Notes: generated from the letters alone by a model not told the origin. 64,000 nucleotides of DNA from Prosopocoilus inquinatus (GCA_036172665.1 CM069870.1:72044212-72108211); one strand, 5' to 3'; counted from the first letter of the stretch, positions 24,071-36,720 are shown. Numbers and translations: made by a program.

Positions 24071-24359
24071 TGTTTAGGTGGTTAATAAAGTACGAAGTTT
24101 GAAAACTGCGGCGTATTGCGGTATTAATACATTTGCTATTTTGATCAACGAATAAAAATAATAATGAAAATACTGGGAAATCATTGGTTAACAGTGCACT
24201 ATATTTTGTAATCTCAGTCTTTGATCAATGTATGTATACAGCCTAAACAACGGCGGTACGAGAAATGGCGGGAAGGTCAGCCTTCGCATCTGTATGTATT
24301 AATATGTGATACAGAGAGATGGCGTTTAAAACCGCGTATTGTCTGTAACATTCACTATA

Positions 24360-26299
24360 CAGCGTGGAAACTAAGTAGCGGATAAAATCCATAACTCCGT
24401 AAATATTTGTAATAAAGCAAAAATCTAAAAGGGGTATAGCGATTCAAATTACAGCGCATAAGAAGAAGTATATTTTGAGATATTTTCATGAATTTTTTTT
24501 TAAGTTATGACGTCATCAAGATTTTTTTTAAATGACAACCTATATTTTTTATTTTTGATTTCGGTAGGTTTTTTTAACCTACTTTCAACAGTATAAAATT
24601 TTGAATCGATTACATAACAAAAAATTCAAGAAAAACGGCCATAAAAGTTTAATTGTAAAGTTGAAGAAATTAACAGAATATCTAGTTAGCTAGGTGTGTA
24701 AAACAAACAAAATTTGTTTGATTGACAAGAACTTGTAAATACCTATCACAATAAAGTGAGTATTTTTATTCTCTGTGGATAGTAGGAGTTACACTAATTA
24801 TTAAAAACCTTTTACCAAAAATGGTGTTGCTGAGTGAAAAACAAAGAATTGAAGTTCTAATGATGATTGGGTATGGCGATCGAATTAGAACTCATCAAGA
24901 GGTGTGTCGACTTTTTATAGACAAATATCCTGATCAGCAAATAAGTCAATCCACACTCAGCAGAATAGAAAATAAATTTCGAAATTACGGTATTGTGAAA
25001 GACCTTCCAAAAACTGGCCACCCTAAGACAAAATTAATTGACGATGTGCAGCTTGATATTTTACTAGAAATAGAAAATAATCCGCATTCGACTAGTCGAG
25101 ACATTGCTTTAGAGCACAACCTGAGTCATACCTCGGTACTGAAACTTTTAAAAATGCAAAAGTTTCATCCGTATAAAGTAAAATTAGTCCATAAGTTAGC
25201 AGAAACTGACTATGATCATACACAAGAATTTTGTGAAGAAATGTTGGAAATTTGCAATCGTGATCCAATGTTCTCGCAGCGTATAATTTTTTCTGATGAG
25301 GCAAGTTTTACTTTACATGGAACTGTTAACAGACATAATTGTCGATATTGGTCTAGGGAAAATCCCCACTGGATGCAAGAAGCTCATACTCAACATCCCC
25401 AGAAGCTCAACGTATGGACAGGAATTGTCGGTGACAGAATTTTAGGTCCATTCTTTATCGAAGGTAATTTAACTGGTGAGAAATATCTACACTTCTTACA
25501 ATTCGAATTAGTACCTGCATTGGCGATATTATTTCCTAATGAAAATGACTGTGATGTACCAGACAATAACATTTGGATGCAACACGACGGTGCTCCGCCA
25601 CACTACGCAGTTGATGTGCGACGTTATTTGGACGAGATGTTCTCAGGTAGATGGATAGGAAGAAGAGGTCCAATGGAATGGCCAGCTAGATCCCCTGATC
25701 TAACGCCATTAGACTTTTTTCTATGGGGGTACTTAAAACGCAAGGTGTATAAAAATAGACCTAACAACTTAGACGATCTTAAAGAAAGAATTCGACAGGA
25801 GTGTAGGTTAATAACACCTCAAACTATTCAAAATGTAATAAATGAATTTTATGAGCGTCTTGGGTATTGTCAGTTGGTGCATGGTCGTCAGTTTGAACAT
25901 TTATTGTGATTTCAATGACTGTCAAAATTAAATTTTGTTTATTTACACCTTAATTTTGTTTCGTTTTAAACCTAGCTAACTAGTTTATTTCTTCAACTTT
26001 ACAATTAAACTTTTATGGCCGTTTTTCTTGAATTTTTTGTTATGTAATCGATCCAAAATTTTATACTGTTGAAAGCAGGTTAAAAAATCCCACCGAAATA
26101 AAAAATAAAAAATATAGCTGGTCATTTAAAAAAAAAATTTTGATGACGTCATAACTTAAAAAAAAATTCATGAAAATATCTCAAAATATACTTCTTCTTA
26201 TGCGCTGTAATTTGAATCGCTATACCCCTTTTAGATTTTTGCTTTATTACAAATATTAACGGAGTTATGGATTTTATCCGCTACTTAGTTTCCACGCTG
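24360..26299 (+). mobile_element. Complete mariner-type DD41D transposon with long TIRs
   Basis: The inverted ends start CAGCGTGGAAACTAAGTAGC and extend about 320-350 bp inward on both sides (to about 24,700 and from about 25,940). TA flanks both ends (24,358-24,359 and 26,300-26,301), the expected duplication. A single uninterrupted transposase gene lies between. The TIRs differ at only a scattering of positions. All parts expected of an autonomous IS630-Tc1-mariner element are present. Total length is 1,940 bp. Confidence 0.93.
24821..25909 (+). CDS. Mariner-type transposase, DD41D, 362 aa
   Basis: This enzyme cuts and pastes its own transposon at TA sites. Residues 1-70 form a helix-turn-helix DNA-binding region of the type found in mariner transposases (QEVCRLFIDKYPDQ...STLSRIENKF). 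A second HTH is likely at about 72-115 (HSTSRDIALEHNLSHTSV), separated by a GRPR-like LPKTGHPK. The catalytic residues are Asp159 (IIFSDEASF), Asp256 (WMQHDGAPPH) and Asp298 (SPDLTPLDFFLW). There are 41 residues between the second and third, so the type is DD41D, as in rosa-like elements, rather than DD34D mariner or DD34E Tc1. The ATG at 24,821 follows an AAAA stretch and no lesion is seen. The length is normal for the group. The enzyme looks competent by sequence. Confidence 0.93.
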   Translation: MVLLSEKQRIEVLMMIGYGDRIRTHQEVCRLFIDKYPDQQISQSTLSRIENKFRNYGIVKDLPKTGHPKTKLIDDVQLDILLEIENNPHSTSRDIALEHNLSHTSVLKLLKMQKFHPYKVKLVHKLAETDYDHTQEFCEEMLEICNRDPMFSQRIIFSDEASFTLHGTVNRHNCRYWSRENPHWMQEAHTQHPQKLNVWTGIVGDRILGPFFIEGNLTGEKYLHFLQFELVPALAILFPNENDCDVPDNNIWMQHDGAPPHYAVDVRRYLDEMFSGRWIGRRGPMEWPARSPDLTPLDFFLWGYLKRKVYKNRPNNLDDLKERIRQECRLITPQTIQNVINEFYERLGYCQLVHGRQFEHLL

Positions 26300-26301
26300 T
26301 A

Positions 26302-29300
26302 TAAATGACCAGGCAGCGTTCCCCTATTCAAATTACATCGAGACTGTCCTTTCATTTAATATTCTAAGTTGAATCAGACAAGAAGACGCCCACGTCTATC
26401 TTTCCCATAAACATTAAATATTTACTAATTACAAAATTAATATTTTTAAAATCTCACCAAGACTGAACTTTAACTATTAACGGCACGGGAAAGAACGAAA
26501 GCATTGCATTTCAGTTCTTCTTTTATACTCAAAAACTTGCATTGCATTGGACAACATAGCCTTAAATTTAAAAAATTAAATACAAAATTATTTCAAATTA
26601 TAACTAAAAACCTTTCTAACGATAAAATTAAATACAAAAGTGAATTATTTGAAGTTGCAGACCAAACAAGAACTTCCTCTTGACCCATTCATTCAGAGGT
26701 TGTCCGAGAATCCAAAGTTAGAAAGTCTGTAATCTCCAACTCAAGCATGTTTTATAAAACAAAATTAAAGAACGTTTTCTAATTTTGTTTCTCAGGACTT
26801 GGTTTCTGTAAAGAAAATAAAATTCTGGAAAAAATAAATTTTTTCACTGTAACCACGAACAAGTCACGTAAACCCTAAATGTTTAAGTAAAACCGTACGT
26901 ATTCTTTTGTAATAACTAACGCTAGGATTTTCGTAGGGTATCTGGTAAAAAAAAACAGTATAAAGACAAACATAAAAGCAGCGATGATTTCAACGCTCCG
27001 CTTACGTACCAGCCACTCTTACCCTCGCGCATATCACGTTAAAAGCAAGCATCTTATATAAAGTACTTATGTAAGAGAATTGCCTTTACGGTTTCTTTCA
27101 AATTAATAATTATGAAAACGTTATAATTCTGTAATGTAACTTACCTATACCGCCGTCACTGCAAAATGAATGCGTGTATTGTCAGTTACATAAACGACTG
27201 TTTATTCTTTTCCAGTCGACCAAAGCTGTAGTGGTTTTTGAGTGCCGCATCGACTTCTCGGGCTTTGACTGGAGCATTGTTTCGATTTTACGGCGGATAA
27301 TCGTCAAAGATTCGTAGTTTTTATGGCTGTGACCGCTTCAGCATGTCAGTAGTTACTCGTATATTTAACGAGACCTTCAGCCTAAAGTCCGCCTAGGTCT
27401 GATAATAAATTAAACTAAACAACACGGTAGTATACACATCGGTTATTGTCGAGGCGAATCAATTACTTTCGCCGCGTTCAATTAACTCGCGCGTAATGAA
27501 ATTTGTTGAATTATTTCGCAAAAGCTGTGCGCTATTAATAACAACAAAACATAAATAATAATCGCGTCGGGGGGGAATGAAAATTCGGGTCACGATGAGA
27601 GGAATGCACGCGAATGCGCCATATATGATTAAATAATGAAATCCAAATATTATCGTATAATTAACGAGTGTATAGCTGTCGAACTGTGTGTGAATGGAGG
27701 AAGTTCGAAAATTTAATCGATTTGTCTTTGTAAACATGATAAGGATAGACAAAGTGCATTGGAGGTTAATATGAAGTCGCATTAGTTTTGCGCAATTATT
27801 GATTAGGTTCGTTTAAATGTTATTAACAGATTATACCTTCAGACGGTAGAGTTCCAACAAAATTTGGTGGTCATAGAGTAGAATTCTTTTTCATTGTTGT
27901 GAATGATTGCTTAGGACACTGCAAGCCGACGCCTTTTAAATAACATAACCAAACCTGCGGATATCTTCCTCTTCGTCCATCTGGACACTTCTTGATTTAC
28001 AAGAAGAAAATGGGGTTACTGCAATTTTTTTTCAACAATCATCTCTGGTAATTTTACGTCACTGTCAACCTTTATGTAATCGGTTTAACCTGACCGTTGG
28101 ACCCAATCGTACAGATAATTACTTGCCGCTTTATCGCTTTATGAAATACAATTTGATTTAGTTCACTATTAGAAAGAAACTACAATTTTCGACCACCTCT
28201 GGTAATATTATGTCATTGTCTATCTTCTAGACACTTCTTCAGCTACAAGAACTAAAGGGGTTACTTCTTCACCTAACTTAGGAGATGACCTTCAAAAATG
28301 ATCACTTTGGATGGACATATACCATCGAGCGAGCGTCGCAGAATCCCGCCAGTATTAAGAATGAAAAAACTATTCTAAACTCTAATCCAGCTAATTAAGC
28401 AACGACAAATGACTGTAGAGTAGACTTTTAAGAAATCAAATTTGTCCACCCTCGGTTATGCTGATTACCCAACCCACGGGATAATAGATAAACCTGCAAC
28501 CTGCTGAATCGTCAGTGTGTTCCTTCCGTGCCATTAACTCGATAATCCCAATCAATTTGACTGGGGGGTCGAACGTCCGCCCCCGCGGCTCGATGTTTAC
28601 CCCGTAAATAATTCCCGTGCATAACCTATTAGGGGCACGACCGTGCGCGGTTGTTCGAATTTACGATTACGACCCCGACGCGACGTAAAAACGACATTAT
28701 CTGCAGGGGGCGGCAAAAAATAAAAAAAAATTCCTTTTTGTTTAGCGAAAATACATATTTCCGATGCGATGCAAGCGAAAACAATTTGCAACCGAATTTA
28801 CGAGCGATTAGGCGATGACACGCGAATATGGGCGGATGCAAGGTCGGTATCGAACGGTGATGGAGCAGGAGGTATAATAACGTCGTTAAAATCGGCAAGA
28901 ATCGAGAATCGGAAATTGTTTTCCAAGTACAGATGCAAGATGTTAACGAAACGCTTCAAGTCTTCACCACTGAATGACAGTGCAGTTATGCACAATGGAG
29001 TATGTATAACGTATAACAAAAGAATAGTAAGAAATACCACCGTTTATTATGTAAGCATTATTATTCTTATTATTACCCTCCCAAGCATATTATATTGATA
29101 CATCCGCTGCTGATGGCAAGTTGTCACGCCATCTACTTCTCCCGTTGATACTAGAAGTTTGTAATCGAATGTCAGAGGGTACTTTTGATTTTTGAATCAA
29201 TCCATGCTTCAAACTCTACGTTTCAGTTCGTCTGAATAAAAGAAATATATTTAATTTCATTTGATTTTTCAAGCCGATGGTAAGATTTGGTGAGATTTAA

Positions 29301-30004
29301 TAAGTTGATGATAAAGCTTCCCTCAGTGAGAACTGCAACGCCAATTTGTTTCCACGATCATAAGCAACACGCCCCATAGAAAATAATACGTTGTTCTTAA
29401 GTATCGCACACTTGGTGAAATATGATATTAACTACAGTCCTTACGTTTCAATTTCCGTTGCACGTATAAAAAGCTGACAATGCAGTTCTTATTTGGAGTT
29501 CCATTTAGCGGGTGAAAGTATGTGTTGTAAAGGTGGAAGGATGAACACGAAAGCTTATAAAAACAATTAACATTTGGAATACTCAGTTAGTTTGACGTGG
29601 ACTCAAAAGCTTTTAAAAAGCAAGCGTCTTATCTCGTTACAGCCGATTCTAAATTGAAATCAAGATTCAGTTTCTTTTAATTAAATTCAACAACTTTCCC
29701 CCCAAGTTTGATACTCGCGACGGAAGCAAACGTGGTGGTGTGTGTGTGTGTGTGTGTTTATTTAAACCGATCCGAAAAACATTATTGTCATTTCTTTTAT
29801 AAACTCATTGTGTTCCATGAAATTTTGGATACGGGAAGAGTAATTATGTTCGGTAAGCGAATCAATACAACTTTAAATCTAATTACAACAAACGACAGAA
29901 AAATCCTTGCCTCTCTCGATTTATATTATTATATTGTGCACCCATCAAAATGCAATTACGCTATGTCCTGATTAATTACGGAAACGGTGGCAAGTTAGCG
30001 CTGA
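26302..30004. other. Gene-free stretch of about 3.7 kb
   Basis: No coding family was recognised. CpG-richer patches occur at about 27,440-27,620 and 28,550-28,880. Overlapping frames near 28,597-29,098 on both strands have no domains. A GT microsatellite is listed separately. The segment may be intronic. Confidence 0.5.
29739..29757. repeat. GT dinucleotide microsatellite
   Basis: About nine GT/TG units in a row, preceded by GTGGTG. Confidence 0.9.
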
Positions 30005-30165
30005 AAGGAAACTATCAGCTGTCTCGAGCTAGGAATCGGAGATGGGCTGGGTCAAAGTTCAAGGGCGTCAGGTAGTAAGACCCCAGCTGATTTCTACGCC
30101 ACTGCAAAACCACCTCCCAACGTTCACAACGTGCGCCAAAATTCGGAAAACTTTCAAGACACTTA
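30005..30165. repeat. Diverged dispersed repeat, third copy
   Basis: Shares GGTGGCAAGTTAGCGCTGA, CAGCTGT.TCGAGC, CCCAGCTGAT and GCGCCAAAATTCG with the downstream halves of the repeats at 37,228-37,653 and 39,458-39,878. It is more diverged than those two and lacks the RT-derived 5' part. Confidence 0.7.
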
Positions 30166-30370
30166 GACATACTTAAAAGGCGTATGTTAAGCACAAAATA
30201 CATCAACAGTACAGTATAAATAAAAGTCCGTTGGCCTAAATTATCCTGATCAACACTTCGGGAACAGTATTATTAAAAAGTTCGACTTAAGTGATTAAGC
30301 GAGGTTCAATCAGATCCAGTACTGGTCTAAACATAAACCGAAATCTACTAAAATGTTAAATTTATAAACA

Positions 30371-30770
30371 TATAAAATAGCGACATCTTACTATCGCTTT
30401 TTGACCTAACATTGCAGTAGGATAGACAAATTGAAGCGGGATTTGCTCCTAATGAGTCCCCCATGCAAGGCGGCCATGCTTGCTGTCAAAGCATAATGAA
30501 AGATTTTAGAAAAATTTTGTGCAAATCCCGCTTCAATTTGTCTATCCTACTGCAATGTTAGGTCAAAAAGCGATAGTAAGATGTCGCTATTTTATATGTT
30601 CATCATTCTTACATCGCATTTGCGAATAAATTGGGCAAGTCGTTTTTGGTCTGCAGTGGGAATGTCGAGCTACGTTTCTGCTGAAGAAGCCCCAAGCAGG
30701 GCTGAAACAGCTGTCCAGAGGCTGCTCGAGGTTCTCACTGCAATCAAAAACGATTTGCACAAAATTTTTG
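30371..30770 (+). mobile_element. Penelope-like terminal fragment, copy A
   Basis: A perfect 76-bp inverted repeat (30,371-30,446 against 30,521-30,597) is followed by a 170-bp segment carrying a hammerhead ribozyme. The same arrangement recurs at 59,244-59,740 with near identity. Penelope-like retroelements are known to carry hammerhead ribozymes in their terminal repeats and to have inverted terminal arrangements. That is the basis for the family call; no RT or GIY-YIG coding sequence is present here. The 112-codon frame crossing it is regarded as incidental. Confidence 0.65.
30665..30729 (+). ncRNA. Hammerhead ribozyme, type I, copy A
   Basis: All catalytic-core parts can be read in order. 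The outer stem I strand is TCGAGC (30,665-30,670) and the inner stem I strand TTTCTG. The conserved box CTGAAGA (30,681-30,687) has position 7 = A, which is variable in hammerheads. Stem II AGCCC/GGGCT has a 6-nt loop, then GAA (30,704-30,706). Stem III is the palindrome ACAGCTGT, then C17 at 30,715. The closing strands are CAGAGG and GCTCGA. Cleavage is expected after 30,715. Both stem I helices pair fully, with an internal loop (TACG/CT) of the kind used for loop-loop contacts. Stem III has no loop, so action as a dimer is likely, as described for Penelope-type hammerheads. Confidence 0.85.
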
Positions 30771-33700
30771 TTAAATTTATAAATTCGGCCCGGAAGTCAG
30801 GTCGGTTCTTCTTTCGAAAACGAGATGGAAAATCAAAGTTGCGTAACAGTTTCCACTCAGTGGAAACGGCGTGGGATATCTCTAAAGACGTTAGGGAAAA
30901 AGACATCACCGAGCGGTGATTACGCAACCCAAAGGTGTCAAAAACACTCGGCCAGGAAGGTATGTTCTTAGACGATCTCGTCAAGAGCAAACCTTGTAAA
31001 CCCACTTCTTCGATAACGTACTCCTGAAATAAGGCAAAATGGTAGAGGCCCACCCGGTGAGGTGGCCGGCGCAAAAATAAATGAATTCGTAAGTTCACAT
31101 CCGTGCCGCACGAGTCAACGCCAAACTTCGCGTAACACCAAAGTCGGTGTTTATCCGGTGAGAGGAAAAAAAGTCAGAAATTATTGGAGTTTATGTGGTT
31201 GTCCAAAAAAAAAGACAATTTTCCACGATCAAAACAGGTCCGACCTTGTCAGTTCCCGTACGTTCGACTTTTTCCTCTCTAGGGCGTTGGTTGTGTCGAC
31301 GTCAGGAGCAAAAAAAAAATGGCGAGCCAAAGAGGGTGAGCTACGGCGTCGGATTCCTCAATTTGAATTGACAGGCTTCCTCACGAACTGGGTAATAGTG
31401 TATAGGCCCTAAACAAGTTGCTCATGCAAAGTACATAAGTAGGATCGCACTTCGTTAATCAAATCCGCAACAGCAACGGGGAAAACTTCCTTGCAGTGCA
31501 AAAGCCCAAAGAAAAACGGGGGTCCAATTATACTTCCTAAGTAACACAGAAACGACCACCACTGCAAAGCGACGTGCGTAAGTCGAGTGAAGCCAGCGTG
31601 CCCGTCTTAAACGGGACGTGCCCGGACTCGCAACAGAAATTGAAGACACATTCCTTCGACGCAAAAAAGGAAACTGTAACATCTGCTCATAGCAAATCAA
31701 ACGTTACACAAGGCACCAAAGATTCAAGTACACTACTTGTAGAATTCCGCATCAAAATAATTATGCAGTAAATCCTCGAGAGATCACATTCATGTGCATC
31801 TTGTAACGTCGAAGTGCAAAGTGAAGCCGAATGAGATTGCCGGAAGCGAGCAACTAACAGCCAAAAATGGCGACCAATCAAAACACAGAACGAACCACTA
31901 AAATTCAATGGAAGCTTTGATATGAAACGGGAAACTATGGTACCACACCACCTAACAACAGCAGATTTATACCACACGTGACGGCTGAAAATGACCGGGG
32001 ATTTAACCTGTAAAAATTGCAAAATTGTAATTTTTCCTATGTTAAAGTTTTTGTAATTGTAGAGGATTTATTTTGTTAAACTGTCTACGAATCTTTGGCT
32101 TGCATTTTATATTTTTATTTTTCTCTAATATATTTTATAATTTTTAGTAAATAACGGCCCTGTTCTGACGTTTCGAGGAAAACACCTTTGAGCGAGCATT
32201 TTCGGCTATAACCTCAAGCTAGCCACGAACAAGAGAACCACTTTCCACTGGTGGCTCCCTGGTAGGTTCGATTATCTGACACGGGCTGATTCCGTTGTTT
32301 ATCAGAGTAAAAGAATTTCGGGTGATTATTTAGACTAACCACTCCTAAATTATTAATATTTAGATAAATAACCCACGGTCGTTACAAATTCCCATTACAA
32401 TTCGAGTTAGCGAAGTTCCCTCAGCTCACAATACATCCTAACGATTAAAACATTCTCGTCATCTGCATGTCTCTGTTCAATGTTAAGATGCCGAAGCCAC
32501 TGCGGATTCGATTAAAGAAGACTTCGGTTTTCAATCTCCCGAACGCAATTAAAGCCGTCGCTGTGGACGCACCGGAGCGAGCCAAATCGGGTCCGGGAAA
32601 GTCGAAAAGAAAACTCTTAAACGATAATTTCAATTATGAACTTCTTTGACGCGCCCAACTTTCCTCCGGCAAAAGGAGCTTAGCGCGGATGACGAAAGCG
32701 GAGGAGCCCCATTGTTCTCTCACGCGAGAGAGGACGAGAGAGAAAAAAAAATCCTGGAAGACGTGGGGCAATTTCGATTGTAACTAATAATAATAATAAT
32801 CGTTATTATCATCATCAGCGTCTTAGGAACAGCCTGCGTAACACAAAACGTGAAAGACGAGACGAGACTTCTTCGAAACGAAGGTATTGTGTTTCATCGG
32901 CGACGAAAGCGAGTTGTTAACGCAGAAATTGTGTGATGGTTATGGGAGCGACAGACAGATGGTGTTTTCAGCGTGCTGTTCATATTACACACAATATGTC
33001 GTGCGGTGTTTGCTTACAATTGCTTAAACAGTTTTTCCAAGCAAATTAAATTCCTCGGGCCTGTTCACATTAAAATAAATTGGCGCGATGCGTCGCGTCG
33101 CGCGTCATCATGCATGAAGGAACGTGAAGAGTATATTATTCCGCCTGTCGGCGCGGCGAAATAGAATGAAATGGAATTTATTTTATGATGTGCATCGCAT
33201 AGGTCCGCGAGTTAACCGCGTAATTTCGATAAACAAACTCGGAAACTATAATTTTACGATTAGATAGCAATCACATTAGTTGGCTTGTTATTGCCGAGCA
33301 ATACAATCAGATAAGGCGCGGGCAATTACATTGCACTTAACGTAATTATTAAAATGTTCATAACGTCCCCCCGAAAAAATTTCTATCTCCGATTTTGAAA
33401 TGGCGCTGTCATAATTAAATCAACTTCCAAAATCAAAACGCGCAGTAATTCAATTGACCACGTTCACCCGTCCGAATCGACGCGTCAAATCGAAACAACA
33501 GATGGTTATCAGTTACTTGACAGGGGCGTGCGTGCAACAATGCCCGATTATTTCCCAACTACGTTCATAAATAATTTCCTGCTGTTATCATCGAATGATG
33601 CGATGCAATTATGCGTGTATTTACGCCGCACGTGCGGCCACAAATCACTTCTTGTTATTTTTATCCCCCGGGAGGGGGATTAAAGCGCCCCTAGGAAGAT

Positions 33701-34130
33701 GGGGGGCAGAAAACAAGCGCAAGTGCACGTTCGTCTGCCTGTTTCGGTTGCAACGATGAACGGATGTAGTTTTGAAGAGGTTGGCTATTTTCAGACCGCT
33801 CGAGTGCCGCGTAAAAAAGCTCTCCGCATATGGCACGCTTTATTAATATCCGGGTTTTCCGCAGGGTATTGGAAGTATGTCACATGTGGCCACATGTTTC
33901 GGTTAATCCCGATTCCGCGTAAATAAACGTGCAGATGTTCGTTCGTCCAAGTATAAACTGGTGCCGAAGAGCAAAGATACGAGACAACAAATTACGATAA
34001 AGTAGTTGATTGAAATGGTTACAGTTCTATTTGTCCGAATCGTTTTGGCAACAACCCATACACGTTGGTTCTTTTACGGACTTGGCAACGCCAATCGACG
34101 GGGCATTAACCACTATTTAATGCTACATTT
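30771..34130. other. Gene-free stretch of about 3.4 kb
   Basis: No recognised coding family. A segment near 31,687-31,830 (CAAATCAAACGTTACACAAGG and on) resembles 52,300-52,430, so part of it is an old dispersed repeat. CpG-richer DNA lies at about 33,060-33,200 and 33,600-33,720. A 60-codon plus-strand frame at 32,467-32,649 has no family support. Confidence 0.5.
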
Positions 34131-34134
34131 TTTT

Positions 34135-34245
34135 TTCTTTCTTTCGGCGACAGATTCGTTTGTTTACGGAAGCACACTTTGTGTGACACTGTGCTTGCTG
34201 AAGGTACGTCGGTATCGAAATGAATCTGTCGCCGAAAACGTGGTT
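34135..34245. mobile_element. Palindromic MITE, CGGCGACAGATTCGTTT family
   Basis: The ends CTTTCGGCGACAGATTCGTT and AATGAATCTGTCGCCGAAAA are inverted relative to each other. The inner parts (GGAAGCACA...TGTGCTTGC) also pair. Two further copies lie in the tandem duplication at 36.1 and 36.45 kb. Confidence 0.75.
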
Positions 34246-36026
34246 GACTGGACGTACCTGCTATTTGAGTCCATTTGACGTTTTCGTAGGGAGAGTGGCA
34301 AGCAGTTCGACGAAACGAGCTTAAGCGATCTCAGAAGCAACTTGAACTGCACGCCCCACTTATATTTGGACTTTAGATGTCGATGGCGTTTAGCAGCTGT
34401 TCCCGCGCAGTAACGTACCCCTATACTTTTATTTCAACCATTTAAACGTAAATAATTTCCGCGCAACGGAGCACAATTAGTTAAGTAAAATTACAAACGT
34501 CAGTTATAACGTCAGTTATTTAGTTTAGTATAAATTAATCGTCAACAATTCGATTATCGTTCTGCCACTCAAGGCCCAGCTGTTTGATCTATTGCATGTT
34601 ATAGTCGAATTTTGATTTTGCCGATCCGGTTGGGTAGATTATAGGTTTTCTTACATGCACGATGTGCGCGGTGATGTAGGTTTTCTTCAGTCCTCGCACT
34701 CGGTATTTGAATGAATACCGGCCCGCTTCGTTCTCTCCTTTGCTAACCGGCAAACAAACTAGTTGGTGGTTACATCGTTTTATGCGCTGCATGCCCCTAG
34801 TGTGACTTGTATTGAAGTTTTCATGAAGAATTAAGCCAGCCGTTTCGAACGGATTGCAGGCCGCACCGCTTTAGTTTTCCCCTGCGTCTGGGGGATCGTT
34901 TATCGGTTGTGTAGAGTGTGCCACGCTATTCTTGGCTTGCCTATTCTCTGTAAAAGTAAGCACCCTGTTTGATTCGGCCACTTTGATGTTCACTCTATTT
35001 TCACGTGCGTTCACCGCTTGCGTTGTTTATTTCCACATTTTCTCCCTTATGGCAAGCAGTCACGGGCAAATCGTAACGCTGAATTAGAGCTGGTTAACGC
35101 CTTGCTTAGTACTAAAAATACTGTTCCATTCCCGACTGGCGTATGGTGTCGCGACGGTTATCGTCCGTAGCGTCATGGGAACCGCTTTCACCTGAAGGCA
35201 GTTTCCTGGATTTCACTTTCGATGTCATGCTCCTAAGAGGAAGCGTAAGATTTTACCATCTCATTTTTTCCTGACAGCGTGTTGCGCATTTGAAGTGTAT
35301 TTTCCGAGATTTATCGCGGAACGAACAGACAACGTGGACAAACTTCGTGCAATTTTTAGGGTCAGATAATGCTTGAATTTTTCAAATGCGAACTCTATTT
35401 ACACAGGTTATGTCCCGTAGACCTACTTTGCTACTTTTGCTAGATATTTATTGTGTATCTGTCAATTTAGTTGGCTCAAAATCAGAGAGCGTAACAATTT
35501 AAAATTCACTTTATTTTTGATTGCTTTTCATGAACATTTTGTCTCGCTCGCTTCACACCATAGTTTTTTTTTTTCGTAAATGTTAGGAGCATGTAAGCTG
35601 CGAGAAAGTACTCCCGCTAATGTGAAAATGCCCTGTTCATTGGGTCCTATAAAGTATTGTTACAGCAGTGATCTACTTTTAGTACGAGTCACCCCATTTA
35701 CGTCATAGAATGTTATCGCAATTTCTCGTTGGTTCACGATGATTCTAGTAACTTCCAAAATGCAGGGATCTATTATAAAAGCCGTACCGGCCCGCCAGTG
35801 GAACAGTTATAATTTAGAAATCGAAGTGTACAAACCTCGAATTGTAAAAAGTACATTCTGTAGAAGTGAAATTAACGACTATAATTTGTGAAACCTCAAA
35901 TTCGTAATAGTATAATATCTTAGATACTTCTGCTATCGACAGCAGCCCAGTACGGGGTTGTTGTTATCACGAACTATCCTGTTTGATACAAATTAATGTA
36001 CTGTTTATTCGTTAATTAGATGTTAC
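34246..36026. other. Gene-free stretch
   Basis: No gene, RNA or repeat beyond simple AT-rich sequence was recognised. The minus-strand frame at 34,589-34,792 has no domain. Confidence 0.5.
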
Positions 36027-36720
36027 TACGGTTACGATACCGAGTCTTAGTTCAAGAAAATAGCAAGCATGTCCAATCGACCATGAACCATGCTTTACAT
36101 TTTTCTTTCTTTCTTTCAGTGATAGATTCGTTTCTTTACGGGAGCACATTTTGCGTGAAGCTGTGCTAGCTGAAGATACGGTGGTATCGAAACGAATCTG
36201 TCGCCGAAAGAAAGGAAAAATGTAGCGTCGTAAAATTAGGTGTTACTATTGTTACGATACCATTCTTACTTTGGCAACTTAAATATTGAGACGAATTGAC
36301 ATTTCTTACAACGAAACATTGTAAAATTACAAAAATGTTGACAGCAGTTTTGAATTTGAGGGCGTCACTTGAGTACGGTTACGATACCGAGTCTTAGTTC
36401 AAGAAAATAGCAAGCATGTCCAATCGACCATGAACCATGCTTTACATTTTTCTTTCTTTCTTTCAGTGATAGATTCGTTTCTTTACGGGAGCACATTTTG
36501 CGTGAAGCTGTGCTAGCTGAAGATACGGTGGTATCGAAACGAATCTGTCGCCGAAAGAAAGGAAAAATGTAGCGTCGTAAAATTAGGTGTTACTATTGTT
36601 ACGATACCATTCTTACTTTGGCAACTTAAATATTGAGACGAATTGACATTTCTTACAACGAAACATTGTAAAATTACAAAAATGTTGACAGCAGTTTTGA
36701 ATTTGAGGGCGTCACTTGAG
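36027..36720. repeat. Perfect 347-bp tandem duplication
   Basis: The unit 36,027-36,373 is followed directly by 36,374-36,720. I see no difference between the two, and a third start (TACGGTT) begins at 36,721 before the sequence diverges. Each unit carries one copy of the MITE with ends GATAGATTCGTTTCTTTACG and GAATCTGTCGCCG. Perfect identity means a very recent event or an assembly duplication. Confidence 0.9.

Noticed and set aside
30581..30919. 112-codon plus-strand frame across the Penelope-like segment (also 59,457-59,744)
   Set aside because: It crosses the hammerhead and part of the palindrome, diverges in frame after the repeat ends and has no domain. The RNA structure explains the conservation better.
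32467..32649. 60-codon plus-strand frame with basic composition
   Set aside because: A real ATG exists, but no family, splice signal or codon evidence supports it, and an equally long frame lies on the opposite strand.
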